Shown here in pieces: positions 16,455 through 25,400 of a stretch of DNA of 38,737 nucleotides. The translations under genes were made by a program, and so were the position numbers. The notes under the pieces were generated by a model. It saw only the letters and a list, made by a program, of their open reading frames with translations, searched no databases and had not been told where the DNA came from. Location: positions 1 to 38,737 of the forward strand of contig JASJAY010000061.1 of the NCBI GenBank assembly GCA_030066775.1. The letters run 5' to 3'. Position 1 is the stretch's first letter, and the number at the start of each line of letters is the position of its first letter. This DNA is from Planctomycetota bacterium. GTDB lineage: Bacteria; Planctomycetota; PLA2; JAEUHO01.

Positions 16455-18287
16455 TCAGCGCGGGCGCGCGTCCAACCACTTCACGATCTGGGGCTCGACG
16501 GCCGCTGCGTTCTCGCGCGTCAGGCGCCCCTCGGCGGGCTTCGGCAGGGCCTGGATCCAGCGCTCGAAGGCCGCGAAGCCGCTCCCCCGCTTGCCCTGGT
16601 ACCAGCGCCGACCCTCGGGGGTGGCGATCAGCTCCGCGACGGAGGTGAACGCCTCGTGCGCCGCCTGGCGTACGAAGAACGAGTCCGCGCGCGCGTACGA
16701 CGCGAGGACGTCCTCGACGAACGGGTCCTTGATGTCGGCGTAGCGGCGCAGGGCCTCGATCTGGAGGTCCTCGCCCTGCGGCCCGGCCCACCACTTCGCG
16801 AACGCCTGTCGGTGCGCGGCATCGCTCGCGTTCTCTTCGAGGCGCAGCCGGCCGTTGCCGAGCTCGAGCAGCCCGAGGCGCGCGGCCGCGGCGACCGAGC
16901 GATCGCTGTCATCCAGGAAGCGGCCGAGCACGAGCACGGCACCGGCGCGCGCGTTCGCGCCCTGGTCGGCCATGCGCGCGATCGCGTCGATGCCGGCGAG
17001 GCGCACCTTGGGGTCGCGGTCCTGCGCGGCCACGAGGCGCGCGATCGGCATCCAGCCCCAGCCGAGCTGCCGACCCGCGATCTCGATCGCCAGGGCACGC
17101 ACGCGCGCCGACGGCTCGGCCTTCGCCGAGAGTCGCGAGAGCACGGCGTCGAGCAGCAGCTTGGGCGGCGGCTGGTTCACCGCGTTCAGGAACGCGATGA
17201 CCTGATAGCGCCCCTCCTCCTGCGGTCCCTTCAGGATGCGCGCGAGGTCTTCGGGGCCGGGCAGCTTGCCGTCTCGCTTGACCTCGGTCTGCTCGGCCTG
17301 CTGCTGCTTGATGCTCTTGATCTGCTCCTTGAGCTTGTTGCGCACGTCCGGCCGGCGCTCGAGCCGCAGCATGCGCTGCATGGCCCAGAGGTACTCCTCC
17401 GCCGTCACGCGCTTCTTGTTCTTGCGCTTCCAGTCGAGGCAGCGCATGTAGCCCTGCAGCGGCAGCAGGTTCGTGGGGCTCTTCTCCGACAGCGTGCGGA
17501 ACTGCTGCTGGGCCTCGTCGACGCGACCGCCGCGGAAGTCGAGATCCGCCTTCTGCGCCAGGTACCCGATGTTCTCCGGATCGACCGCGAGGAGCTGGTC
17601 CAGGATCCGACGCGACGCATCGAGCTGGCCCAGCTCCGCGAGCGCGCCGGCGAGGGTCACGCGCGCAACGACGTCGTTCGGCGCGAGCGGGATCAGGCGG
17701 TAGAGGATCTCCGCGACCTTCGCGAACTCGCGGCGCTCCTGGTGCACGAGGGCGAGCTTGCGCAGGGGCGACGGGTACCGCGGGTTGAGTGCGGCGCTGT
17801 GCTGGAGGTATTGGACCGCGCGCCCGACGTCGGGGCGCGCGCGCTGCAGCTCGAGCACGCCGAGGTCGTGGTAGGCGAAGTAGCACTTCGGCGCGAGGGC
17901 GAGCACCTCCCGGTAGGCCTGGAGCGCCTGACCATGCGCGCCGTCGGCCTGCTTGAGCAGGTCCGCCTTCTGGCGCTCCGCGCGGGCCTGGTTCGCCTGC
18001 GCCCGCAGCGACTCGAAGTTCTTGCCGTGGGCGCGCCCGAGCAGGTAGTAGCGCCGCACGGTCTCGTTCGTCTCGGCGCGGCGCGCAGCGAGACGCTGGT
18101 ACTTGCCCGCCAGGGCCTGGGGCTGCATCCGCTTGAGCTCGCGGTCCTGCTCCGCGATGCCGTCGAGGATGGGCTTCTCCCACGGGTGCCCCAGCAGATA
18201 GCCGGGAGTGTCCGCGCCCGCCGGTCGGGGTGCTGCGAGCAGCAGGAGCCCGATCGACAAGGGGACCAGAACAGCGCGCCTGAGCAC
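16455..18287 (-). CDS. Exported TPR/HEAT-repeat protein (paralogue 1)
   Basis: The protein has 610 residues from a GTG at 18287, with a strong GGAGG six bases upstream. Residues 1-25 form a signal peptide (VLVPLSIGLLLLAAPRPAGA). Residues about 60-310 contain TPR units such as CYFAYHDLGVLELQRARPD and NDVVARVTLAGALAELGQLD. A charged coiled segment follows (LKEQIKSIKQQQAEQ, about 327-345), then HEAT-like repeats to the end (PKVRLAGIDAIARMADQ, VRQAAHEAFTSVAEL). The block LGHPWEKPILDGIAEQDREL at the mature N-terminus is shared in weaker form with the next gene. Both lie on one strand between aroA (upstream) and galE (downstream). No enzyme motif is seen. It is probably a secreted or periplasmic scaffold. 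Confidence 0.82.
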   Translation of the reverse strand: MLRRAVLVPLSIGLLLLAAPRPAGADTPGYLLGHPWEKPILDGIAEQDRELKRMQPQALAGKYQRLAARRAETNETVRRYYLLGRAHGKNFESLRAQANQARAERQKADLLKQADGAHGQALQAYREVLALAPKCYFAYHDLGVLELQRARPDVGRAVQYLQHSAALNPRYPSPLRKLALVHQERREFAKVAEILYRLIPLAPNDVVARVTLAGALAELGQLDASRRILDQLLAVDPENIGYLAQKADLDFRGGRVDEAQQQFRTLSEKSPTNLLPLQGYMRCLDWKRKNKKRVTAEEYLWAMQRMLRLERRPDVRNKLKEQIKSIKQQQAEQTEVKRDGKLPGPEDLARILKGPQEEGRYQVIAFLNAVNQPPPKLLLDAVLSRLSAKAEPSARVRALAIEIAGRQLGWGWMPIARLVAAQDRDPKVRLAGIDAIARMADQGANARAGAVLVLGRFLDDSDRSVAAAARLGLLELGNGRLRLEENASDAAHRQAFAKWWAGPQGEDLQIEALRRYADIKDPFVEDVLASYARADSFFVRQAAHEAFTSVAELIATPEGRRWYQGKRGSGFAAFERWIQALPKPAEGRLTRENAAAVEPQIVKWLDARPR

Positions 18288-18390
18288 AGAATCCCTCCGC
18301 CGGAATGCGCGGCATCGTACCCGCCGCCCAGGGCATCGCCGCGTTCCCGCTCCGGCCCGCCGAGGTCCTGCGAGCCGGCGTGTCGCGGCC

Positions 18391-19659
18391 TCAGCTGCCC
18401 GCCGCGATGCGCGCCAGGTCGTCGAGGAAGCCGGGGTGCGACTTGCCGACGGCCTGGGCCCCGGAGAGCCGCACGCCGGGGACAGCCAGGCCGAGCGCGC
18501 CGAACGCGAACGCGATGCGGTGATCCCCCGCGACGTCCACCCGTCCGCCCTCGAGGGCCCCGCCCGTCACGGTCAGCGCGTCGTCCGCTGCCTCGGCGCG
18601 GCCGCCGAGGGCGCGGATTGCCGCCGCGGAGGTGGCCACCCGGTCGCTCTCCTTGCCCCTCGCGTGGCCCACGCCGTGGATCCGCGTACGGCCGTCCGCG
18701 GCGGCCGCGAGCGCGGCAACCACGGGCAGCAGGTCCGGCGCGTCCGTGAGGTCGACGGGCCCGGGGCTCGCGAGCCGCGCGCCCGTGCCCTCGACCTGGA
18801 CCCCCGCGTCGTCGCTCGTCACCCGCGCCCCCATCCGCTCGAGGATGCCGAGCAGGGCCAGGTCGGCCTGGGCGCCCTCGCGCGTCAACCCGGGCACGCG
18901 CACCGCGCTCTGCGTGAGCGCCGCCGCCGCGAAGAGCCCCGCCGCGGCAGACGCGTCGGGTGGGACGTCGAGCACGTCCCGCGCCGGCACTCCCGCGGCG
19001 ACGCGCACCGTGCCCCGCGAGCCGTCCAGCCCCTCGGCCTCGCACTCGATGTTGAACGCACGCAGCGCATCCAGGGTCAGACCGAGGTAGGGACGCGAGA
19101 CGCACGGGCCGGCGAAGCAGAGCTCGATACCGCCCGTGCGCGGAGCGGCCAGCAGGAGCGCCGACGCGTACTGGCTCGAGAGGCTGCCGTCGAGCACGAC
19201 GCGCCCGCCCGTGTAGCCGCCTCCCAACACGCGGATTGCGCCGCTGTGCCGGCGCTTCAGACGCACGCCGCGGCGCACGAGCGCGTTGAGCAGCGGCCGG
19301 TGCGGGCGTACGAGCAGCCCGCGTCCGCCGGTGACCAGGGTGCGTGCACCGCGCGGCCGCAGCGCGGCCAGGGGCAGCATGAAGCGGAAGCCCGTGGCGC
19401 CGAGGCCGAGGTCCGCGCGCCGGGTGATGCGGTCCGCGCCGAGCGCGTTGGCGTGCCAGCCACCGATCGACGTGAGCGACGTGTCGAGTGCCCGTACGTC
19501 ATCCCCGGTCGGGGCCGCGGACGCGGCGTGTGCGCGCACCGCCACGGGGGTGTCGGCCAGTGCGCGGAGCACGAGCGCGCGCTGCCAGACGGACTTCGAT
19601 GCCGGGACCGGAATCGATCCGCGGAATGCTCCGTGCGCAACGGGAACCTCGAAGTCCAT
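18391..19659 (-). CDS. aroA: 3-phosphoshikimate 1-carboxyvinyltransferase (EPSP synthase), divergent
   Basis: This enzyme joins phosphoenolpyruvate to shikimate-3-phosphate, the sixth step of the shikimate pathway. With the ATG at 19659 it has 422 residues. Family landmarks: VPASKSVWQRALVL near the start (substrate Lys and Arg), the PEP-loop region LGATGFRFMLPLAAL in place of the usual LGNAGTxxRPL, DGSLSSQYASALLLAAP, DASAAAGLFAAAALT, the catalytic-Asp region TDAPDLLPVVAALA, RGKESDRV, GDHRIAFAFGALGL and VGKSHPGFLDDL. Placement of the key residues is intact, but several motifs are altered. The frame stays open upstream to 19767, but that would overlap purC on the other strand. Only 37 bases separate the divergent aroA and purC starts. 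Confidence 0.9.
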   Translation of the reverse strand: MDFEVPVAHGAFRGSIPVPASKSVWQRALVLRALADTPVAVRAHAASAAPTGDDVRALDTSLTSIGGWHANALGADRITRRADLGLGATGFRFMLPLAALRPRGARTLVTGGRGLLVRPHRPLLNALVRRGVRLKRRHSGAIRVLGGGYTGGRVVLDGSLSSQYASALLLAAPRTGGIELCFAGPCVSRPYLGLTLDALRAFNIECEAEGLDGSRGTVRVAAGVPARDVLDVPPDASAAAGLFAAAALTQSAVRVPGLTREGAQADLALLGILERMGARVTSDDAGVQVEGTGARLASPGPVDLTDAPDLLPVVAALAAAADGRTRIHGVGHARGKESDRVATSAAAIRALGGRAEAADDALTVTGGALEGGRVDVAGDHRIAFAFGALGLAVPGVRLSGAQAVGKSHPGFLDDLARIAAGS

Positions 19660-19664
19660 GGCCG

Positions 19665-19670
19665 TATGAT
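19665..19670 (+). promoter_or_regulatory. Possible -10 box for purC
   Basis: TATGAT lies 26 bases before the purC ATG in the 37-base divergent gap, with five of six matches to the sigma-70 -10 consensus. I see no good -35 at 16-18 bases upstream, where the sequence is already the aroA coding start. This is a weak call. Confidence 0.25.
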
Positions 19671-19696
19671 CGCCGACTTCTTCCCGGGAGCCCCGC

Positions 19697-20587
19697 ATGA
19701 CCGCTACTGTCACCCAGACGTCCCTCGAAGGCCTCGACCTGATCCAGCGCGGCAAGGTGCGCGACATCTACGCCGTCGGCGAGCACCTGCTCATCGTCGC
19801 CACGGACCGCCTCAGCGCGTACGACGTGGTCCTGAGCCCGGGCATCCCCGACAAGGGCCGGGTCCTCACGACGCTCTCCGTCTGGTGGTTCGACCAGCTG
19901 AAGGACGCGGTGCCCAACCACCTGGTGACCGCCGACGTGGACGAGATGCCGGAGGCCGTCCGCGCCCACGCCGACGTGCTCCGCGGCCGCAGCATGCTGG
20001 TCAAGCGCCTGGACATGCTCGCCATCGAGTGCGTGGCGCGCGGCTACCTGGTCGGCAGCGGCTGGAAGGACTACCAGCGCACGGGCTCGGTCTGCGGCCA
20101 CGCCCTGCCCGCCGATCTGCCGATGTCCGTCAAGCTCGAGCCCCCGCTCTTCACCCCGGCGACCAAGGCCGAGGAAGGCCACGACGAGAACATCGATTTC
20201 GACACGGCCGCCCAGATCACGGGCGCCGAGCGCGCCGCGGAGGCCCGCCGCCTGACGCTCGAGCTCTACGGCAAGGCGCGCGAGATCGCCGCCGAGCGCG
20301 GCGTGATCATCGCCGACACGAAGCTCGAGTTCGGCGTCGACGCCGACGGCCAGCTCGTGCTCGCCGACGAGATCTTCACGCCCGACTCCAGCCGCTTCTG
20401 GGACGCCTCCAAGTACGAGGAGGGCAAGCCCCAGGAGTCATTCGACAAGCAGCAGGTGCGTGACTGGCTCGACGAGGCCGGCTGGGACCGGTCGCCGCCG
20501 GCCCCCGTGCTGCCCGACGAGGTCGTCGAGCGCACGAGCGCGACCTACAAGGAGATCTTCCGCCGCCTCACCGGCCAGTCGCTCTAG
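19697..20587 (+). CDS. purC: SAICAR synthetase (phosphoribosylaminoimidazole-succinocarboxamide synthase)
   Basis: This purine-synthesis enzyme joins aspartate to CAIR using ATP. The 296 residues carry the family signatures: RGKVRDIY (18-25, ATP loop), DRLSAYDVV (37-45), KRLDMLAIECVARGYLVGSGWKDY with the central VxRGYxxGS motif, TKAEEGHDENIDF, and DTKLEFGVDADGQLVLADE with the metal/ATP acidic residues, followed by PDSSRFWD. The length and wording match the longer purC form (about 300 residues) rather than the 237-residue E. coli type. The ATG at 19697 is preceded by CGGGAG six bases upstream. It is the first gene of a purC-purE-mtnA run. Confidence 0.97.
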   Translation: MTATVTQTSLEGLDLIQRGKVRDIYAVGEHLLIVATDRLSAYDVVLSPGIPDKGRVLTTLSVWWFDQLKDAVPNHLVTADVDEMPEAVRAHADVLRGRSMLVKRLDMLAIECVARGYLVGSGWKDYQRTGSVCGHALPADLPMSVKLEPPLFTPATKAEEGHDENIDFDTAAQITGAERAAEARRLTLELYGKAREIAAERGVIIADTKLEFGVDADGQLVLADEIFTPDSSRFWDASKYEEGKPQESFDKQQVRDWLDEAGWDRSPPAPVLPDEVVERTSATYKEIFRRLTGQSL

Positions 20588-20595
20588 GTCGTCAC

Positions 20596-21189
20596 GTGGC
20601 GAAGTCGAAGGACGCGTCGAAGCCGACGAACGGCGAGGCGGCCGCAGCCGCGGCCGCAACCACGGAGATCGACGTCCGCCAGCCGATCGTCGGCGTGGTG
20701 ATGGGCAGCGACAGCGACTACCCCGTCGTGGAGCGCTGCCTCGAGACGCTCGAGGAGTTCGACATCCCCTACGACGTGCGCGTCATGTCGGCGCACCGCA
20801 CGCCGGACCGCGTGCACGCGTTCGCGAGCACCGCGCGCCTCAAGGGGTTCAAGATCCTCATCGCCGCCGCGGGCGGCGCCGCGCACCTGGCCGGCGTGCT
20901 GTCGAGCCTCACGACCCTGCCCGTCATCGGCATCCCGATCCAGACGCCGACGCTGGGCGGCGCCGACTCGCTGTACTCCACGGTGCAGATGCCGGCCGGC
21001 GTGCCCGTCGCCACGGTCGCCATCGGCGAGGCCGGCGCGAGCAACGCCGCCCTGCTCGCCGCGGAGATCCTCGCGCTCGCCGACGAGGAGCTGCAGAACC
21101 GGCTGCAGGCGTACCGCGCGCGCATGCGTCGCTCCGTGCGTTCGAAGAACGAGCGGCTGCGCCAGCGCGTCTACGGTCAGTCGCAGTGA
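20596..21189 (+). CDS. purE: N5-carboxyaminoimidazole ribonucleotide mutase
   Basis: PurE makes CAIR for the PurC step encoded just upstream. The 197 residues include VVMGSDSDYPVV (35-46), VMSAHRTPDRV (63-73) and the AAAGGAAHLAGVLSSLTTLPVIGIP block, then DSLYSTVQMPAGVPVATVAIGEA. The AHL form fits class I (N5-CAIR mutase). The start is GTG at 20596, eight bases after purC, and gives an Ala-rich extension of about 28 residues (KPTNGEAAAAAAATTEID) before the fold; I see no better start inside. A purK partner is not in the window. The stop overlaps the mtnA start as GTGA. Confidence 0.96.
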   Translation: MAKSKDASKPTNGEAAAAAAATTEIDVRQPIVGVVMGSDSDYPVVERCLETLEEFDIPYDVRVMSAHRTPDRVHAFASTARLKGFKILIAAAGGAAHLAGVLSSLTTLPVIGIPIQTPTLGGADSLYSTVQMPAGVPVATVAIGEAGASNAALLAAEILALADEELQNRLQAYRARMRRSVRSKNERLRQRVYGQSQ

Positions 21190-22289
21190 CGGAAGACTGG
21201 GCGAGCCGCGCGCTGCCGGCGCCGCCCATCACGCCGCTGCGCTGGCGCGGCGGGTGGCGCGACGGCGCGCTCGAGCTGCTCGACCAGACGCGCCTGCCGC
21301 GCGACGAGACCTGGCTCACCCACAGGGCGTATACGACCGTCGTGGACGACATCGTTCGCTTGGCGGTCCGTGGGGCGCCGGTCATCGGGATCGCGGGCGC
21401 CTATGCGCTCGTGCTGGCCGCGCGTGAAGTGACCCTGGCGGAGCCCGCCATCGACGTGCCCACGTTCTTCGAGCGGCTCACGCCGCGCGCCGAGCGGATC
21501 GCGACGGCGCGGCCGACCGCCGTCAACCTCGGCGCCGCCGTGCGCGCGGGGCTGCGGGCCGCGCGGGCGTGCCCCGGGGGCAACCCGGAGCAGATCACCG
21601 ACGTCCTGCTCGAAGCCGCGATGCACCTCGACGCCTACGAACGCGAGGCGTGCGAGGGCATTGCCCGCCACGGCGCCGCCTGGCTCGACGGGCGCACGCG
21701 CTTCCTGACGCACTGCAACGCGGGCGCACTCGTCACCACGGGGCTCGGCACCGCCCTGGCGCCGCTCTACGCGCTGCATGCGGCGGGGCGCGAGATCCAG
21801 GTCTACGCCGACGAGACGCGGCCGCTGCTCCAGGGCCTCCGGTTGACGGCCTACGAGCTGGCGCGCGGCGGTGTGCCGGTGCAGGTGATCGCCGACGGCG
21901 CGGCGGCCGGCCTGATCGCGGAGGGCCACGTCGATGCGGTGATCGTGGGCGCGGACCGCGTCAGTGCGTCTGGAGACGTCGCCAACAAGGTCGGCACCTA
22001 CGGCCTGGCGCTGGCGGCGGACCGCCACGGCATCCCGTTCGTGGTGGCGGCGCCGCTCACGACGATCGACCGCGGCACCGTCGCCGGGGCGGACATCCCG
22101 ATCGAACAACGTCCTGACGACGTGGGCCGCTACGTGGACCCGGCCTGCCTCCCGAGCGGCCTCGAGACGTGGGCGCCCGCCTTCGATCGCACCCCCGCGG
22201 CCCTCGTCAGCGCCCTCGTGACGGAGCGCGGGGTGGTCGAGCGACCCGACGCGACTCGCATCGAGACACTCTTCGCGACCGCTCCCTGA
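21186..22289 (+). CDS. mtnA: S-methyl-5-thioribose-1-phosphate isomerase
   Basis: This enzyme converts methylthioribose-1-phosphate to methylthioribulose-1-phosphate in methionine salvage. The GTG at 21186 overlaps the purE stop by four bases and gives 367 residues. Conserved segments are RGAPVIGIAGAY (62-73), FLTHCNAGALVT with the catalytic Cys C177, ADETRPLLQGLRLTAYEL (208-225), and VGADRVSASGDVANKVGTY with the catalytic Asp D257. These distinguish it from eIF2B-like or ribose-1,5-bisphosphate isomerase relatives. The longer open frame that starts inside purC is a shadow. No mtnK, mtnB or mtnD lies next to it, so the rest of the pathway is elsewhere or differs. Confidence 0.95.
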   Translation: MTEDWASRALPAPPITPLRWRGGWRDGALELLDQTRLPRDETWLTHRAYTTVVDDIVRLAVRGAPVIGIAGAYALVLAAREVTLAEPAIDVPTFFERLTPRAERIATARPTAVNLGAAVRAGLRAARACPGGNPEQITDVLLEAAMHLDAYEREACEGIARHGAAWLDGRTRFLTHCNAGALVTTGLGTALAPLYALHAAGREIQVYADETRPLLQGLRLTAYELARGGVPVQVIADGAAAGLIAEGHVDAVIVGADRVSASGDVANKVGTYGLALAADRHGIPFVVAAPLTTIDRGTVAGADIPIEQRPDDVGRYVDPACLPSGLETWAPAFDRTPAALVSALVTERGVVERPDATRIETLFATAP

Positions 22290-22434
22290 GGCGTCCGCCC
22301 GATTCGCCTCCCGTTCGCGCTGCCCTCACAAACGCCTGTATTCGGGCCCTGGCGGCTTCAGATGGCTCGGGTGAGCGGCCGATAGGGCCGGCGAGACCCG
22401 GTGTGCAGGGTCCGAAAACCGGTGGAAGCGTGGA
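22290..22434 (+). other. 145-base gap before the DUF4388 gene
   Basis: No gene is seen. Six-base arms GGCCCT (22345-22350) and AGGGCC (22384-22389) could pair around a 33-base loop in the leader. I do not recognise a riboswitch or a clear promoter here. Confidence 0.3.
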
Positions 22435-25400
22435 ATGCCCCTTCAAGGAAGTCTAGGCCATCTCGGACTTGCCGACCTGCTCCAGACGGGGCTGGCCGGG
22501 CGGACGGGCGGCTATCTCACGTTGCGCCGCGGCGCAGAACACGCGGTTCTCTACGTCGGTGACGACGGGCTCTACCTGCTGAGCCCCGATCCGCTGGACG
22601 CCTCCGAGGTCGTCGCCGCCTTCGCGCAGCGCGGGCTCGTGCCCGGCGGCGTTGCCGAGCGCATGGCGCAGTGCGATCCGCGCGAGACCGTGCGCCTGCT
22701 CGACGAGCTCGTGGCCTCCGGCACCATGCCGGAGAACGAGCTGCTGGACCTGCTCGCGGGCACGGCCGAGGACAGCATCCTCGACCTGCTCACCTGGGAC
22801 ACGGGCACGTTCCGGTACGAAGAGGGACCGCTCGACCCGCGCCACGTGGGTCTGGTCGGCCGCATCGGCGTGGACCCCGGTGGTGTGCTGCTGCGTGCCG
22901 CGCAGCGCATCGACGAGCGCGGCGCGATCGCGCGCATGTTCGGCATGCACGCCTCGCTCTTCGTGGCGCAGCAGGTCGGTGAGCTGCCGCGCGAGCACGA
23001 AGAGGACTACACGACGCCCGCCGTGCACGGCGTGCTCGACGGAACGCGCACGCTGAGCGAGGCTGCGCTCGTGCTCGGCATCGGGCGCTTCGCCACGCTC
23101 AAGGCCGTGCACCGCCTCGTCGAGGGCGGCGCCGCGCGCGTCGCGAACGCCGGCGAGCTGGCCGCCCTGGCCACCCAGCGCCTGGGCACCGGTCACTTCA
23201 ACGCCGCGCGCGAGCTGGCGCTGCACTGGTCGAGCGTCGAGCCGGTCAACCCGGATCCCATGGCGCTCCTGGTCGACGTCGCCGTCGGCCGCGGTCGCTT
23301 CGAGGAGGAGATGGCCGCCCGCTGCGGGCTCGGCAACCTGCTCCTGCACACCAGCCGTCCCGAGGAGGCGATCAAGGCCTTCCAGGGCGCGCTGGAGCGT
23401 GCCCCCCACCACGAGGACGCCCTCGTCGGCCTGCGCATGTCGGCCGAGGCGGTGGGCGACGAGCGCGCCTTCGCACGCGCCACCATGACGCTCGCGCAGG
23501 CCGCCCTCGAGCACGAGGACGAGGACCGCGCCGCGCGTCTCGGCGACGACCTGGTCCGCGCCGATCCGCGCAACGTCGAGGCGCACGTGCTGCGTGCACG
23601 CGCCATGGTCAAGGTCGGGCACCGTGAGGGCTTCCTCGAGTCCGCCGACGCCGTCGCGCACCTGCTCGGCAGCCGCGCGCGCCGCAAGCAGGACCGCGAC
23701 GCCGCGAACTACTTCCGCGACGTGCTGCCGCAGATCGCGCCGGAGCGCAGCGACCTCCTGCGCCGCTACCGCACCCTCACGGAGGGCAGCGGCCGCAAGA
23801 TCCGTCGCGCCGCCATGGTGCTGGCGCTGCTCGGCATCGTCGGCACGGCCGGCGTGCTGTTCTGGCCCGCGAGCCCCAGCTCGCTGCTCAGCCAGGCGCA
23901 GACGGCCTTCGACAACGGGGAGCTCGGCAAGGCCCAGCAGCTCGTGGTCGAGCTGATCGATCGCTTCCCCGACAGCCCGGAGGCCGAGACGGCCTTCCAG
24001 CTGCAGTCGCGCATGTTCCCCGCCGTGCCCACGCACCAGGGACCGCGCACCACGGGGCCGACCAAGCCCGAGATCAAGGACATCTACGCCGAGTTCGGCG
24101 AGGCGCTCGCCGGCTTGCCGGGCGGTGTCGCCCAGAGCGCGCTGCGGAAGATGGTCGAGGAGCTCGAGAAGCCGACCTCCGTCGCGGACCGTCGCAAGGT
24201 GTTCCAGGAGCACGGCGAGGTGCTCGCCGAGGTCACGCGGCGCATGAGCCACGACGCGCGCACGCGCGAGGACGTGCTGGCGCAGGCCAAGAGCGCGGCC
24301 CACCGCCTCGACGGCGATCCCGACGGCCTGCGCGCCTATCTCAAGGAGATGGAGGTCGCGCGCGACGAAGCCTACGTCGAGCGGCTCGAGGCCACCGTCG
24401 GTCTCCTGAACCGTCTCGGCCGGCTCACGAAGTTCGACCTCTTCCGCACGGCGCTCAACGCGCTGCGCGAGTCGACGAAGCGCTACCGCCGTGCGCTGTC
24501 CACCTACGCCGGCTCCTTCTCCGCCTGCAAGCAGGCCCTGGCGCGCATGGAGGTGAAGGCGCTCTTCGATCGCTGCACGAAGGAAGCCCCCGCGCTCCTC
24601 GTGGGCGGTCGCCTCGACGAGGCGGACGAGCTCTACATCGAGCTCGAGACGCTCGTGAAGAACATCGAGAAGACGCCCGACCTCGAGCCCGTGCGCGAGC
24701 GCATCGAGCGCCTGCGCATCCACCGGTTCCTGAAGGACCGGCGCGGCATGATCGCCGGCATCCGGCGTGACCTCGAGGCGGCCGAGGCCGCCGAGGCCGA
24801 GGGCGACCTGGAAGCCGCGGTGCAGATCTACACCGGCCTCGTACAGCGCCACTGGCAGATCCGCTTCGAGAACGTCTTCACGCTCCCGCTCACCGTCGCT
24901 TCGGTGCCGAGCGGTGCGGACATCCTCGTCAACGGCAAGAAGGTCGGTCAGACGCCGACGCTCATCCGCTACCCCTGGGGCTCGCAGACGACCGTGGTCG
25001 TGCGCGCCGAGGGCTACGACGCCGTCACGACCGTGATCCAGGGCGTCGACGAAGAGCCGCCCACGACGCTGGACGCACGCCTGCCGCTCGCGACGCTCTG
25101 GTCGACGAAGATCGGCGCCGCGGTCACGGCCGAGCCGATCGCCGTCGGCGACGACGTGCTCGTCGTGGATCGCTCCGGCCGCGTCGCGCTGCACGGCACC
25201 CGCCGCGGTGAGGTGATCTGGGCGCGTCACTACAAGAACGTCGAGGGCGTGCGCGCCCGACCCGTCCACGCCGACGGCGACGTCGTGCTGGCCTACGTCG
25301 ACGGCCGCATCCTCTTCCTCAGCCAGCGCGACGGCTCGATCCGCAGCGAGGCGAAGACGGACCGCGTCCTGGGCAACCTGGCCAAGGTCGGCTCGCGCGT

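Noticed and set aside
22290..22434. Possible riboswitch in the leader of the 1204-residue gene
   Set aside because: Only a six-base inverted repeat with a long loop was found, and no known riboswitch core could be matched.
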